A DNA stretch of 64,000 nt, from NCBI RefSeq assembly GCF_036850765.1, contig NC_089493.1, forward strand, positions 124,998,239 through 125,062,238. The letters run 5' to 3'. Positions 1-11,010 of the stretch are shown piece by piece; positions within the stretch are counted from its first letter, which is position 1; each line of letters begins with the position of its first letter. The stretch is from Saccopteryx bilineata. Its lineage: Eukaryota; Chordata; Mammalia; Chiroptera; Emballonuridae. Position numbers and translations under genes: made by a program. Under the pieces are notes generated by a model. It was not told the origin of the DNA. It did no database searches and was given only the letters and a program-made list of their open reading frames with translations.

Positions 1-7
1 CCCGTGA

Positions 8-148
8 GCCTTCGTCTCCCACACGAACGTGAACAAAGCTGGGGTTCTGATGGAGAAGAAGGAAGAGCTGGGATCCATGGTGGGCGGCAGCCAGCAGCAC
101 CGCCACGGCTCTGTTACTGAGACCGGCACGGATTCAGTGATCTTTTAA
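8..148 (+). other. unassigned 46-codon open frame at window edge
   Basis: A frame open from the stop at 5-7 to the TAA at 146-148 encodes a balanced, low-repeat peptide containing MEKKEELGSMVGG and ending TDSVIF. There is no clear splice acceptor at its left edge, because the window starts there, and I recognise no family. It could be the end of a terminal exon, part of a processed pseudogene, or chance. It is listed only because its composition is more protein-like than the surrounding noncoding DNA. Confidence 0.12.
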
Positions 149-780
149 ATTCAGCTTCTGGATTTGAGTGAAAGTCGATTGGGTTGCCTCATCCTTTGCA
201 GAAAAGATGAAGCCACAGTATCCTACTGTCAGAATGGGAAACTGAGGCAAGCTGAGGGAAAAAAGAGGGTGAGCACTACTGCAGGTCTGAGGTCAAGACA
301 GAGGTTCAGTGCCCACCCCTATCCCATTGGTCCAATTTCATCAGCTGGTTCACTCAGCCTGCTCACAGGGGCTGGGGCAGTGGAATCTGAGGAGCTCATT
401 TCTAGCGCTGTGTTTGCGTGATCTCCACCCAAAGATGTCTAGTCACAGACTTCCTTCTGACTCCTGGCAACAGAGAGAAAACAAAACCACTGCAGCTTCA
501 TTGCTGAAAAACACAGAGCAGACACATTTGCCTAACAAGCCTCAACGGGGAGCTTTCCTTCTGGGAGGAAACGCTAAGTACTGCAGTCCAAGGCTAGGCG
601 GTCAGACGGCTGGACTCCCAGTGAGACATCCAGGGAGAAGGAAACACTGCCCGGGGTCAGGAGCCCATGTCCCTGACCACTGACAGGTAGGCCAGCATAG
701 TGGGTCCACCTAAAAAACCTGAGGCCTTCGCCAGCCCCCCAATGCCACAAGCCTCTGTAGCCAACTCTGGTTTCACAGAA
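149..780. other. unique sequence, no feature seen
   Basis: I see no repeat family, splice-bounded exon or RNA gene here. The overlapping open frames of 85 and 124 codons share no recognisable motif. Confidence 0.4.
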
Positions 781-867
781 TCTGTGTGATTTTCCCCCTT
801 TTTCTTGTTTTCTGTTATTAATTTCAGCTATTGATTAATTTCCATTTCATACTTTCTTTTTTGTGTG

Positions 868-885
868 CTGGTTGTCTAATTTCTT
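868..885. repeat. target-site duplication, left copy
   Basis: CTGGTTGTCTAATTTCTT occurs here and again at 1478-1495 without mismatch. The two copies bracket the minus-strand SINE and show it arrived by target-primed reverse transcription. Confidence 0.9.
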
Positions 886-893
886 TTCTTTTC

Positions 894-927
<34 letters not shown>

Positions 928-1477
928 GTATTTTTTTTTTCTTCTCCGAAGCTGGAAACGGGGAGAGACAGTCAGACAGACTCCCGCATGCGCCGGATCG
1001 GGATCCACCCAGCACGCCCACCAGGGGCAACGCTCTGCCCACCAGGGGGCGACGCTCTGCCCCTCCTGGGCATCGCTCTGCCGCGACCAGAGCCACTCCA
1101 GCGCCTGGGGCAGAGGCCAAGGAGCCATCCCCAGCGCCCGGGCCATCCTCGCTCCAATGGAGCCTCGGCTGCGGAAGGGGAAGAGAGAGAGGGGCCATTC
1201 TTTTCTATGTCCCCAGCCCTCCATTAGCAGCTAAGCAGAACCAAGTGCAGTTAGGTCTTGCTTCCTCCTTGGGGGCTCTTTTGCTTTCTCAGTGTGATAT
1301 GCTTTGCAAACATTGTCCTTCCCTTCCTCTTCCTTCCAATTCACCTAACTAAGAGAGGAAGGAGGGGGGCAGTGGAGAAGCAAATGGGCTCCTCTCCCAT
1401 GTGCCCTGGCCGGGAATCAAACCCGGGTCCCCCGCACGCCAGGCCGACGATCCACTGCTGAGCCAACCGGCCAGGGC
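886..1477 (-). mobile_element. Ves-like tRNA-derived SINE with extra internal segment
   Basis: On the minus strand the element starts near 1477 with a tRNA-like head (GGCCCTGGCCGGTTGGC, B-box-like GGGTTTGATTCCC), runs through the usual body and ends in an A-rich tail, seen on the plus strand as T runs and TTTTC repeats at 886-935. TSDs of 18 bp flank it. Such SINEs are transcribed by RNA polymerase III and copied by LINE-1. About 590 bp is far longer than its relatives here (about 370 bp). The excess is a roughly 155-bp segment at about 1195-1350, between the head and body, that does not belong to the normal SINE. Compare the ordinary copy at 40502-40873. Confidence 0.88.
1195..1350. other. 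unexplained 155-bp segment inside the SINE
   Basis: This block interrupts the pyrimidine-rich linker of the SINE. CCTCTCT lies on both sides, so a short TSD is possible but not provable in such simple sequence. I do not recognise the segment. It recurs at 3523-3678 joined to the same SINE head, so it behaves as part of a larger unit. Confidence 0.6.
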
Positions 1478-1495
1478 CTGGTTGTCTAATTTCTT
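1478..1495. repeat. target-site duplication, right copy
   Basis: Second copy of the 18-bp TSD, abutting the 5' end of the minus-strand SINE. Confidence 0.9.
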
Positions 1496-1830
1496 ATGAT
1501 GTATATTTAACTCTTTTATTTGCAGGCTTTCTTCTTTAATAATGAATGCATTCTGGGCCATACATTTTTCCCCCGTTGAGCTTTTCTCAGGATCCCATAG
1601 GTTTTGAAATAAAAATGTCCCCTTTTTTAAATCTGTTTTTAGATGATTTTTAATTTTGGTTTTAATATTTCCTTTGATCTGGGGTTATCTAGAATAGTTA
1701 TTCATTTCCAAGTAGTTAAGAGTGCTTTCTGACACATTCTTATTATATCTATATATATATTTAAAATTGTTGGATTATAGTAATAGATTGTGGCCTATAA
1801 AATAAATATCTAATTTTAAATTAAAAAAAT

Positions 1831-3522
1831 ATTTTTCTCTGTGCCCAAGTATGTGGTCACACTTTAGACAGACTCTCTGGGGAGGGAGGGCTGAGCTGGT
1901 CAGACTGACGCAGAAAAGAGTGGAGTTCCGAAACGTCCTTGTTCCGCAGACAAGTCGTCTAGCTTCAGATCTTGCTTCCATTCCCTTCTAGCCATGTGTT
2001 TGTCCAAAGACAAAATGCAGACCTCTTCTGTGCCTCACTTTCTGTCTTTAAAGTGGGAGTAATAATAATGTCCACCTCTCCACATTGCCGTGAAGATTAC
2101 GTGAGGTCAGGTAGGTAAGCATGCCTAAGGTGGTGCCTGGCACAGATCAAGCACTCGTGAGATGGAAATGTGACTCTTTTTGTTATTGTTCTGTTGCTTT
2201 GCAGAAAGGGAGGAACCTTTCCTGTCTGTGTCCTAACTTACCCCTACTCCATCACTGTGGTTGCAGCTTATTGCAAGGGCTGGAATAACACAAAAATGAA
2301 TGGATGAGTCCTCCCTGGGAGGGGAGATGCCTGAAACCCAAAGGGAAGGGGCACTTGCTCAAGGAAATAGCAACTTGGTGGCAAAGCCAGGCTTCAAACC
2401 CAGATCTAAACTGCAAGTTCCCTCTGTCCCCACCCTCTGCTAGCAGCCACTCTAGTTTCTATCTTGAAAGAAAAGACAATTGACCGAAGGTTAGCCTCTG
2501 TGCTACTGGGAGGGCTGGAAGTTCTGGTGGGGTGGCCACTTCTGAGGTTTGTCATGTTACACCTCCGCCACATGGGAAGGGTGACTCTGAGGTCAGGAAG
2601 TTCCAAGTGAAGGCTATCGAAAGAAAGCTGGATGCTTTGGGAATTGCTGTTTCTTTGCTCAGTGAGGGCAAGGGGACAAGCTGGGATTGATCTGGGCAAG
2701 GGGTCCTCCAAAGCACCCTGGGGGATATCTTCAACCCTCTGGGCCTCAATCTTTCATCCCAGTCTGCCTTGCTTACCTCGCCCTGAGACCGGCCCTGGCA
2801 AAGGGAGGTCCTCCCAGGAACCCTGTCTGCGTCTCTCCAGCAGGTCCTCTCAGTAGCACACCTCATGTTACCGATGGGCTCCTGGAAACCAGAGGGACTG
2901 GGGTGACAGCCTGGGTTGTACTGTGGGGGCCTAATTAAGAAGTAAGGCAAAGTGGGATGTGGTGCTGGCTATGCCTGTCTACCAACATCTGAGAGGGGCT
3001 GGCAGTGCGCCAGGGCACAGAGAGCTCAAAGGCATGAAACCTTCTCTGTGGCCAGAGGCCAGGGAGGAGAGGAAATTGCAGGACTGAATTAGAAGGTGGA
3101 AGGTGGCTGAGCTATCTGATTAGGGCTATTGATCTTGGGAGCAAGTGACCATGTCTTGGCCAAGGACTCCCTCTACCCTTAAGCATCACATAACCATGCT
3201 GTACACGAACCATGTGTGGAAAGGGTGCCCATAACAAGTATAGTAGCACATGGTAAACACATGCGAAGACATGTCTGGGCAGCAGGTCTCTGACCTCAGA
3301 CACAAAGACATCCTCTGGGGTAGGCTGCCACCAGGCAAGGCTTGGGATTAGATGCTGATTCTAGTTGCTTCTTTAGGCAAGATTAAAAAACAACAACTCT
3401 ATGGACACTCATGATTATTGTAAAATTAATTAAGTCAACAAATCCAAAAGTGCCTTATATAAATAAGAACACATAAAAAAGAAAGCTATGGCACGTAGAA
3501 CTTAATTAGAAGGTGCTAGCTG
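1831..3522. other. mostly unique sequence with one MIR
   Basis: Apart from the MIR at about 2000-2180, and a possible antisense MIR piece at 2340-2405 (TTCAAACCCAGAT), I see no gene or repeat. The open frames at 2552-2950 overlap on several frames and look like chance. Confidence 0.4.
2000..2180 (+). repeat. MIR SINE
   Basis: The MIR signature is present in order: a CCTCACTTTCTGTCTTTAAAGTGGG-like core, GTGAAGATTACGTGAGGT, then a GGTGCCTGGCACA end. This is an old mammal-wide SINE and too diverged to be active. Confidence 0.7.
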
Positions 3523-3758
3523 ATTCTTTTCTATGGCCCCAGCCCTCTATTAGCAGCTAAGCAGAACCAAGTGCAGTTAGGTCTTGCTTCCTCCTTGGGG
3601 GCTCTTTTGCTTTCTCAGTGTGATATGCTTTGCAAACATTGTCCTTCCCTTCCTCTTCCTTCCAATTCACCTAACTAAGAGAGGAAGGAGGGGGGCAGTG
3701 GAGAAGCAAATGGGCTCCTCTCCCATGTGCCCTGGCCGGGAATCGAACCCGGGTCCCC
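3523..3758 (-). mobile_element. partial chimeric SINE, near-identical to 1197-1432
   Basis: Aligned by eye to 1197-1432 at a constant offset of 2326 bases, this copy shows three mismatches and no gaps over 236 bp. It contains the unexplained 155-bp segment plus the SINE head up to the B box, and stops before the A-box half. It has no A-rich tail and no obvious TSD. The left edge coincides with the outer end of the unexplained segment in the other copy, suggesting that this is a real element boundary. Recent local duplication, gene conversion, or two young copies of an undescribed chimeric SINE would all fit. Confidence 0.8.
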
Positions 3759-5779
3759 TAGGTTCTGGGATATGAGCTGAGTAACACAACGATCACAGTC
3801 CATGAGGGGAGAAACCTGAACAAATAGATAGGTACAAAGCTCAGCATGGTGGTCAGGAGTTGTCACAGAGAAACAGGTGGGCTCAATAGGCACAAGGCAA
3901 AGTGACCTTGAGCAACAAGCCCAGGAACAGTTCCGGGAAAGTTCAGTTTGCTAGAAGGGGATGCTTGAGGCAGACCTTGATGAAGGAGCAAGAATAAGGA
4001 ACAAAATCTTCACAGGGAGCCTGAGCAGAAGGAACATTAGGCACCAGGGCACGGAAGTGTAGAACCTGCCCACAGGAGGGCATTGGTGAACCATGGCAGC
4101 CTAAATCCCAAATTTTGATTATAGGTGCAGATTGGAAGCCTTCGGAGCTCAGAAAAGTCAATGGCCCTAACAAGTATACACGTGGTTAAGGTATACATGC
4201 ATTAAGTGAACGCATCTCAGTGTCAACCCAGAGTGGGGCCCGGGTGGTTTGCCTGGTGAGTAGTGGGCACAGTGGGGAAAGCACAAGGTTTGAAGTAGGC
4301 AGTCCTGGCTTTTAATTCAGGCCCTGGCCCTTCCTAGCTCTGTGATCTTCGGGTCATTATGAACCTCTCTGAGCCTCAGTTTCATCATCTCCAAAATAGA
4401 GACGGGTGACCCGAGCATTTTCTTGGAAATCTTTGTCCTTGTTTGCAAGGACTAGCCAGAAATTGGGCTGGGTAGGTAGACAGAGGCCAATTTATACTGA
4501 ACATGGCACTGGGGAGATTCAGGGAAAAGTTGTGATCTCAGCCCTTGTAAAGTCCACAGTGCAGAGAAAACCAAGAAAGTAGCCAATTGCAATGCATTCT
4601 GGCCTGAGTTAAGACCAAACGAGGCCAGGACATGTAGAAGACCAGAGGAGAAGCCCTCGGCCCAGCCTGGGAAGTCAAAGTTTTCTTGGAAGCACTGTAT
4701 GAAGAACTGGGAGCCTTCCTGACAGACAAGTGGAAGTCAGCAAGACAAAGAAGGGAACGAAGGGAGTGGGAGGCAGAGGGAACAGAGTGGGCAAAAATAC
4801 AGAGCTGCAGGCAAAGAGCAGTTCTATGCAACTAAGGCACAGAGTCTGAAATGGGGAGTGATAAGGCTACAGAAGGTAGACAGTGAACTTGAACTCTGTG
4901 TTAGGGAACTTGGGACTTGGTCGTGTATGCAGTAGGGAGCTACTTATGATTGAGAAGCACAAGAGAGAGGATTAATTAGGCTCTGTCACCAGTATGGTGT
5001 CTGTGAGTGGGCCAAGGGAGGCAGGTTGCAGAGTCCTAGATGCCAACATGAAAGGTCTTAGGTCAAGCCCATCATATAGCAACTCTGGAGTGCCGCTGAG
5101 CTTGCTTCCCAGGCCAGGCAGGACATGTTCCCCACACAGTGCCCCCGCCCCAGCAGGGGTGGGCCCAGGCCGCGAGCACTCCCTTGCAAGGCCAGCTTAT
5201 CAGGGCAGCTCTCTGAGGGGATGCCCTCTTCTAGCCCTGGTGGTCTCGGGGCTGCTCTAGCTGAGGCCCACTGGGCTGCAAGGGACAGCTTTCTGCTCAA
5301 CCAGCTGATGACCTTGTGAGAAGGATAGGGTGGTATTTCACAAAACCCTAGGGTGAAAAATTCAGCCATGCCCCTGAGGAACTAGAATCAGGAACCACAC
5401 AGTAATGCATGTGGCTCTTCTCTCCCCTGAAGTTGCTCTTCCTCTTTCTCCTCTTTGTCCTCTGGGCAGCTCTCTATTGTAGGGAGCACACAGCTGGCGT
5501 GCCTCCCACTTCCCACCACCGGTTGTGACTCTCCATCCTGCTGCTCACCTGGGTGGGGGCAGAGTCTAACTGGCTCAGTACAGGTGCCACTTGGGCAGCC
5601 TCAGTACAAGAAAAGAGGTGTCTCCTACACAGCACTGTGGTAGCAGTTAGGCATGAGCAAAGCAAGGACTATAGGCCAGTCACAGAAGGTCACGAGGGCA
5701 GAAAGACCCGGGTGCCTAGCAATGGGCAAAACTGGGAAAACAAGGACCTTGCCACCCGGGGCTTGCTCTACTAGCACAT
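3759..5779. other. unique sequence with one MIR
   Basis: Apart from the MIR at 4296-4430 I see no gene, RNA or recognisable repeat. The GC-richer part at 5100-5300 has short overlapping frames only. Confidence 0.4.
4296..4430 (+). repeat. MIR SINE
   Basis: It carries the MIR core order: CTAGCTCTGTGATCTTCGGG, CCTCTCTGAGCCTCAGTTTC, ATCTCCAAAATAGAGA. Confidence 0.85.
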
Positions 5780-6480
5780 TGCTGGTAATGCAGATTAGAC
5801 CCCACTAGAGGGAGAAACAAACAAGAGGGCCGGAGAATAGCCTTTAGCATTCACCCCTAGAGATAACATTTAGGCCTCAGTTGTGTCTCAGCTCCAGGCC
5901 CAGAAAATCAGCAAAACCAGACTAGTGATGTCATAAGGACCAGCTGCCTTGACTAATCATGTCCTGCCCTGGCACCAAGCTATCAGTGGACACCAAGACC
6001 CTACAAGGACACAGCTGAGGAGCTCTCATTCATATTGACATCCTCAGCTGGGACCTCCCCTAAGATCTCCACCCAAAAAGCCCTTAGGATAGGGGACCCA
6101 GAGCATGCCCTGTGCCCCCCTTCTTTTTACTCCCAGACATGTTTTCCTTGCCTTTCTTTTCTTCCTAAACTCTAAGGGTGCCCATAAGACTTGCAGCCAG
6201 GAGTGCAATGGGTAGCAGCAGCTCATCCTAGGCTAATCCCCTGAACCTGTCTCCAACACCCAGTGGGCCAAAATAGCCTGCCTATGCTCATTTCTTCCCT
6301 ATGCATTTCTAGAAGGGCGAAGCAGCCCCGCCTGAGCTCCCTCCTATTGCTGCTTCCATCCTAAGCCCTTCCTTGTTTCACTGTCCCCAGCTTTAATAAA
6401 TGCACTCTCAAAACCACCTGGACTCCTGTTGAGAAATCTTTCCTTGTACAAAGTCAAGAACTCACATACTACCTGCTGGC
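5780..6480 (+). mobile_element. probable old solo LTR
   Basis: The stretch ends with a polyadenylation signal (AATAAA near 6395), followed by a GTTGAGAAATCTTTCCTTG-like U5 end and CAAGAACTCACA, an arrangement typical of an old retroviral LTR. Both limits are uncertain and I cannot name the family with confidence (MER21-like is a guess). No internal retroviral genes are attached. Confidence 0.4.
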
Positions 6481-7270
6481 CCTAGGCTGAGCTGCGCTGG
6501 GCCAGGTCCCCTTTCCAGGAACAGCATGGCTGCAGAATGTTGGGGGTAATTCTTAGGGAAGGGGTACTGGCACTCGATTGGCCCCCACAGGCTGTCTATT
6601 CTATGTAGGCCCTGGCCCTGGTGGAACAGGGTCAGCCCAACAGCGTTTGGGTGAGCCTGCCCTCCGAAATCCATAGGGACCTCCGTTTACTCTCCAGGAA
6701 AGGAGACGGATGGTGAGTGTGAAACAGTGGACGCTATTCGTGGGCAGGGAACTCAGGAGCCTGAGAGGGCCTTGTCTTTGGGGTGGTGAGTAGGGGCACT
6801 GGAGGTCTGGGCCTGTCTGCTGCAGGGCTGTGGAGCAGCTCCAGAGCCCAGGGGCTGGCTGGGAGGTGGTAGCTCTCAGAGGAGGCAGCTAAATGTCAGG
6901 GGCTGGAGGCCAAGCAGCAGGATTCAGTAGCCTGGCTTAGGAGGGCCCAGGAGGGACTTCAGGGTGGGTTCACAGTGTTCCTGGGTTTCAGATTCCTCTC
7001 CGACTTTGCATAGCACCAGCTTGAAAGACCAGAAGAAGCTATTTGGTTATCATTTTTTTTCCAAATGTGGAGGAATCTTTCCCTTTTCCCTTCTTACATG
7101 TTTCCAGAAGCTGGGCTTCCTGAGAGTTCTCATAAATCCGGGAGGTTCTGCAGCCATTTTCATATGGAAGGGCTGTCCTGTATAGCAGAGGAGATCAGCT
7201 GTGGCTGATAGGGGTCAGCGTGGGCTCCCAGGACAGGGGATGTCACAAATTGGTTAAGCATGCGACATCC
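6481..7270. other. unique sequence, no feature seen
   Basis: No repeat or exon is recognised. Confidence 0.4.
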
Positions 7271-7274
7271 ACGC

Positions 7275-7420
7275 CACCCAATTCAACTCCAGCCCCTGTT
7301 ACTTAACAGTCGAGATCTCAGGCAAATTGCTTAAACTTTCTCAAGTCTCAGATTTCTCACCTGTGAAATGGGAGAATGAAGGCCCAGTGAGGTCATCAGG
7401 ATTTAATGAGACACCCAGAG
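7275..7420 (+). repeat. MIR SINE
   Basis: CAGGCAAATTGCTTAAACTT, then CTCAGATTTCTCACCTGTGAAATGGG, then GAGGTCATCAGGATTTAATGAG match the MIR core in order. Confidence 0.85.
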
Positions 7421-7773
7421 AAAGGCTCAGTAATGTCAACAGTTTTGATTATTACTGCCTTTGCTTTGACATGCACTGAAGGGCTTCAGCGGAATCCTTT
7501 ATGGTTAATTTGTTGCTTTTTAGAGCACAGTTATAGTGCATCCAATATGCCAGCCATCCTTGTTGCCTTCCCAATGTTTTCTAAACTCCCCTCTCCTGTC
7601 CCCAATATCACCACCTCTAGGATTTCAGGGACTCTTTTCTCCTCAATTAACATCCCTTGTGAGGGCTGCCTGGCCAAGTCCTGGTAATTCCTCAGGTGCA
7701 GCTCAGACCCACCCTCCTTCATTATAGCAGTCGACCTGAGGAGAAATTCACCTGTTCCTCCCCTACCCCCAAG

Positions 7774-7970
7774 CAGGCGTCCCCAAACTAAGGCCCGGCT
7801 CGCGGGCCGCAATGCGGCCCCCTGAGGCCATTTATCCAGCCCCCACTGCACTTCTGAAAGGGGCACCTCTTTCATTGGTGGTCAGTGAGAGGACCACTGT
7901 ATTTGGCAGCCCTCCAGTGGTCTGAGGGACAGTGAACTGGCCCCCTGTGTAAAAAGTTTGGAGACCCCTG
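7774..7970 (+). mobile_element. non-autonomous hAT element (OC1-like), copy 1
   Basis: The left end CAGGCGTCCCCAAACT and right end AGTTTGGAGACCCCTG are imperfect terminal inverted repeats of the CAGGGGTCCCCAAACT type, about 16 bp. The interior (GGCCCGGCTCGCGGGCCGC, CACTTCTGAAAGGGGCACC) matches the outer parts of the longer copy at 33443-33755, which lies in the opposite orientation. No transposase is encoded, so it relied on a partner in trans. I could not find a convincing 8-bp TSD. The ends resemble the OposCharlie1 hAT family known from bats; the name is from memory. Confidence 0.75.
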
Positions 7971-8039
7971 GTAGAGTTTCAGCGCAGCTCTGTTAGAGAC
8001 AGCATCATTCAATGTGCCACAGTGTACCCTGTTACACCA

Positions 8040-8225
8040 GGTCACTGTGTACCACTAACTGTGTGACTTTGGCTTGTTTGTGCCTCGGTCCTCAGTTTAC
8101 TTACGTGCCACATGGAGCTAATACAGAGAGTATTTTTTTCATAGGGCTATTGTGAGAAGAAGTGAGCTGAGACATACACAGCTCAGACAATGTAACCTGG
8201 AGCCTAGGAAGGGCTCGCTGAAGTT
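8040..8225 (+). repeat. MIR SINE
   Basis: TAACTGTGTGACTTTGGC, CTCAGTTTACTTACGTGCC and GGGCTATTGTGAGAAGAAGTG follow the MIR order. Confidence 0.8.
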
Positions 8226-8400
8226 GGATATTTTTATAACATAATCTTCAGTAACATGACTTTTAATGGCTGTGTGGTCTTCTATTGTGTGAGCAGCTCA
8301 TAATTTATTTAACTAGCCCCTCATTGTTGGGCATTTAGGCTGTTTTCAATCTTTCCCTTTTATAAATAATCCTGTAGTGAACATCTCATATATAAATCTT
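8226..8400 (-). mobile_element. old LINE-1 3' fragment (antisense)
   Basis: TTTAATGGCTGTGTGGTCTT, CATAATTTATTTAACTAG, GGGCATTTAGGCTGTTTTCA and the following AT-rich words are the antisense of the conserved end of L1 ORF2. It is heavily diverged and has no open frame. Confidence 0.75.
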
Positions 8401-10679
8401 TCTGTTTATCTCTGATGGCTTCCTTAGAAGAACTCCCCAAATCTTGCTTGGCTTAGAACAAAGTCCTGTCCCCCAGACTTTCCAATGATGCCCTTTGAAA
8501 TAAAAGTAAAGCCTATTTTCCATCAGAGAAAGAAACACATGGAACGTGTTAACCAAGAGGTGCTTTGGGAGGAAGGTAGAAATTGGTTCAAGATGGGTTT
8601 GCGTCCATTTCAGGATGTCTGACACGGAGTCAGTTGTAAAGCTCCCCTCAGGCCCCCTTCCCCAAGGAGAGATTGAGTTTGATCCTGAGGGACCACTGAT
8701 TCCTCTCTTTGAGGGAATTCTAAGGGGCTTTGATGTTCTCAGTGTCGCCAGAGAGGCAAGACAGATCAATAATTGAAGCCAGGGTTTGTGAACAATACAG
8801 GACTCCTCCAGCCAGTAGGGGGCGATATCGCCTGTCTCTATCCACCAGTTGGGAATTAATAGATTTCTTGCTAACAAGGAATTCCTCTGTTGTCTTTAAA
8901 CTTTAGCTTACACTTTATATATTTCTCCTGCATGCTTTCTTTTTTTCCTCCCAGCTTTACCTTTCCAGATTCACTTTAGGTTGTCATTTATCTATCCATT
9001 CATTCAAAAGCAACCTATTGCCTGCTTCTTCTAGGACAGACATGAAGTATGCGCCTCAGTTTCCTTGTAGGTACATGAAGATTGTTTTCAAAGACTTTCT
9101 ACACTGGCACACTTGCTTTGGAAGCCTCATCTCACACATACTAAACATATTGAAATTCACCCATATTCCATCTTAAGTATATTTTTTTTCTGTTAAAAAG
9201 GATTGCTTTTTATAACTTCGCTTTTGAAATGACTTGGCTGCAAGTATTCATTTGATTTATGGTTGGCTTTGATGTCTCAGTGATTATGGGGGTACGCTAG
9301 AATTCTTGCAAAGTGAGAAAACCTAACCTGTACACCATTTTCAGATATAATGAAAATTTTATGAATTTTTATGAATACTAAATGAAACCATTAATGAGGT
9401 TGATGTCGTATTTTGTTTTTGTAGAGGTTTCATTAAAATTTTATTAATTTCTATTGCAGAGTTTTTTCCCTTCAGGTTTTGGATCCAATAATTTTGTTTT
9501 CAGCCCCACAGGTTTTCCTGGGTCTCTGGTGAGCCCTCTGGCTTACGGTGCCCAGCAGCTGCAGAGCCCTGCCGGGCACGGAGGCCGGGAGCGAGAGGCT
9601 CAGCACAGTCTTTACAGAGTGCCCAGGTCACTGAGTGACAGATGGGCAAACTACTGTCATCAGTTACAGTATTATCAGGGCACAGGGAAATGTCATCTCC
9701 CCTAAAGCTACCCGGGGCAGGGGAAGTCAGTGAGGGCTTTAGAGATCAGACACTGCCCAGCCAGAAGGTGAATAGTGAGCAGTTTTCTCAGCCATCATGA
9801 GGGGAAGGGCATTGCCGAACGAGGAAACAACATGCACAGAGGGGCTGGCCCAGGAGAGAACCTGCCAGCGAACAGGCTGGCTGACCACTCAGCTCTGCCA
9901 CACTGACCTCCCTGCCCTTGTTGCTCAGGCCAGCTGCACTGTCATTACCTGAGAGTCTGTCACCTGGGAGTGTGTCGGCAATGCGGAGTTTCAGCACCCC
10001 ACCCCACCCCTCGCTCTCCTGAATCAGAACCTTCATTTTCACAGACTCCTGGGAGATTTCCACGGACCCGCAAGGTCTGAGAGGCAGGTTGTAGTTCCCG
10101 CTGGACCAGGCATAGGCCTCCTGCGGGGATTAGGGTTGCAGCAGTGGAGGAGGGTGGGGAGATGGTTGGCAGCCTGAGCAAGAGCAGCAGTTGGTCTGCA
10201 AGTTGTTGTTAAGTTTGGCCCAAAAGTCTGTCTCTGGGGGCCCAGCTTAACCTTTGCTTAGAGTGCTGGGGCGTCTCCATATAGAGACTCTTCAATCCAT
10301 GGGACCCACATTGTCCTTTCCACTAGCTTCCCCTCCAGACAATCTGTCTGGCCTGCTGGTTCCCTGACCCAGCACACCGTCAATTACCTAATAGACTGTA
10401 GTCTGTGTGCGTAACTTATTCCTGAGAGTAATTGATCAGGTTAGGATGAGCAAGGGGAAATACCAATACCAAGAAGAGAAGGGAGAGGAGGCATCAGTAG
10501 GCTGGGGAAGGGAACCTGCTGCAGTCAGCTTATTAGATGTATCTCCAAGGCAGCTCTTTTCACAGAAGGGTCCACTATGCTCTTGATGGCTGACCACCTG
10601 CTTCCCTGTCTCCAGTTGTGGTTGGGCTTTCTGATGAGTGAGGGGTAGTAGAAAGAGCTCTAGACAGAGCAAGAGATCT
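8401..10679. other. unique sequence, no feature seen
   Basis: No gene, RNA or repeat is recognised. The 163-codon minus frame at 8386-8877 and a 76-codon plus frame inside it show no domain and no conserved-looking motif. 9400-9720 is mixed AT-rich then GC-rich unique sequence. Confidence 0.35.
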
Positions 10680-10770
10680 TGACTTCTAGGCCAGGTGATC
10701 TTTGGCAAATCACTTCTCTCTGGATCTTAGTTTTATCAACTGTAAAATAAGGAGGATGGGATCTGGTTTC
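10680..10770 (+). repeat. MIR fragment
   Basis: It contains CTTTGGCAAATCACTTCTCT, then ATCTTAGTTTTATCAACTG and TAAAATAAGGAGGATGGG. Confidence 0.75.
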
Positions 10771-10774
10771 CTTT

Positions 10775-10925
10775 TTTTTAAAGTTTTATTTAGAAAATTA
10801 ACACAGTGACATTGATCAGTAAGAGTATGTAGGTTTCAGGTAAACATTTCTATAGTATTTGAACTGTTTATTATGTTGAATACCCAACACCCAAAGTCAA
10901 ATCATTTTCCATCACCTTATATATC
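10775..10925 (-). mobile_element. bat-type LINE-1 3' UTR fragment
   Basis: The stretch starts with a T run (the antisense poly(A)), followed by CACAGTGACATTGATCAGTA, GTTTCAGGTAAACATTTC and CACCCAAAGTCAAATCATTT. This is the antisense of a LINE-1 3' UTR of the same general kind as at 20853 and 47231. It is 5' truncated to about 150 bp. Confidence 0.75.
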
Positions 10926-10929
10926 TGTG

Positions 10930-11010
10930 TTTCCAAACACAGCTTATATCAGAATCACCAGAGAAATTTTTTTAAAATGTAGATTCCAAGGTGGCATCTC
11001 CACAACCCTG
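10930..11010 (+). mobile_element. MER5-like hAT fragment
   Basis: TATCAGAATCACCAGAGAAA followed by AAAATGTAGATTCC fits the start of MER5, an old non-autonomous hAT transposon. Only part of the element is visible. Confidence 0.55.

Larger units (their letters stand above)
781..1830 (-). mobile_element. old LINE-1 fragment (antisense), split by a SINE
   Basis: The AT-rich stretch at about 781-885 and its continuation at 1496-1830 read like the antisense of an old mammalian L1 ORF2, without a usable frame. The two halves join across the SINE at 886-1477 once one copy of the 18-bp TSD is removed. The exact subfamily cannot be named by eye. Confidence 0.45.

Noticed and set aside
831..1352. 173-codon plus-strand frame
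   Set aside because: It lies in the antisense of a Ves-like SINE; the GC-rich body opens frames by chance and the start is in the antisense A-rich tail.
1400..1477. tRNA gene
   Set aside because: The B-box-like words (here and at 3735-3752, 40805-40825, 48995-49015) belong to tRNA-derived SINE heads and do not fold as complete tRNA sequences with an intact A-box half and anticodon arm.
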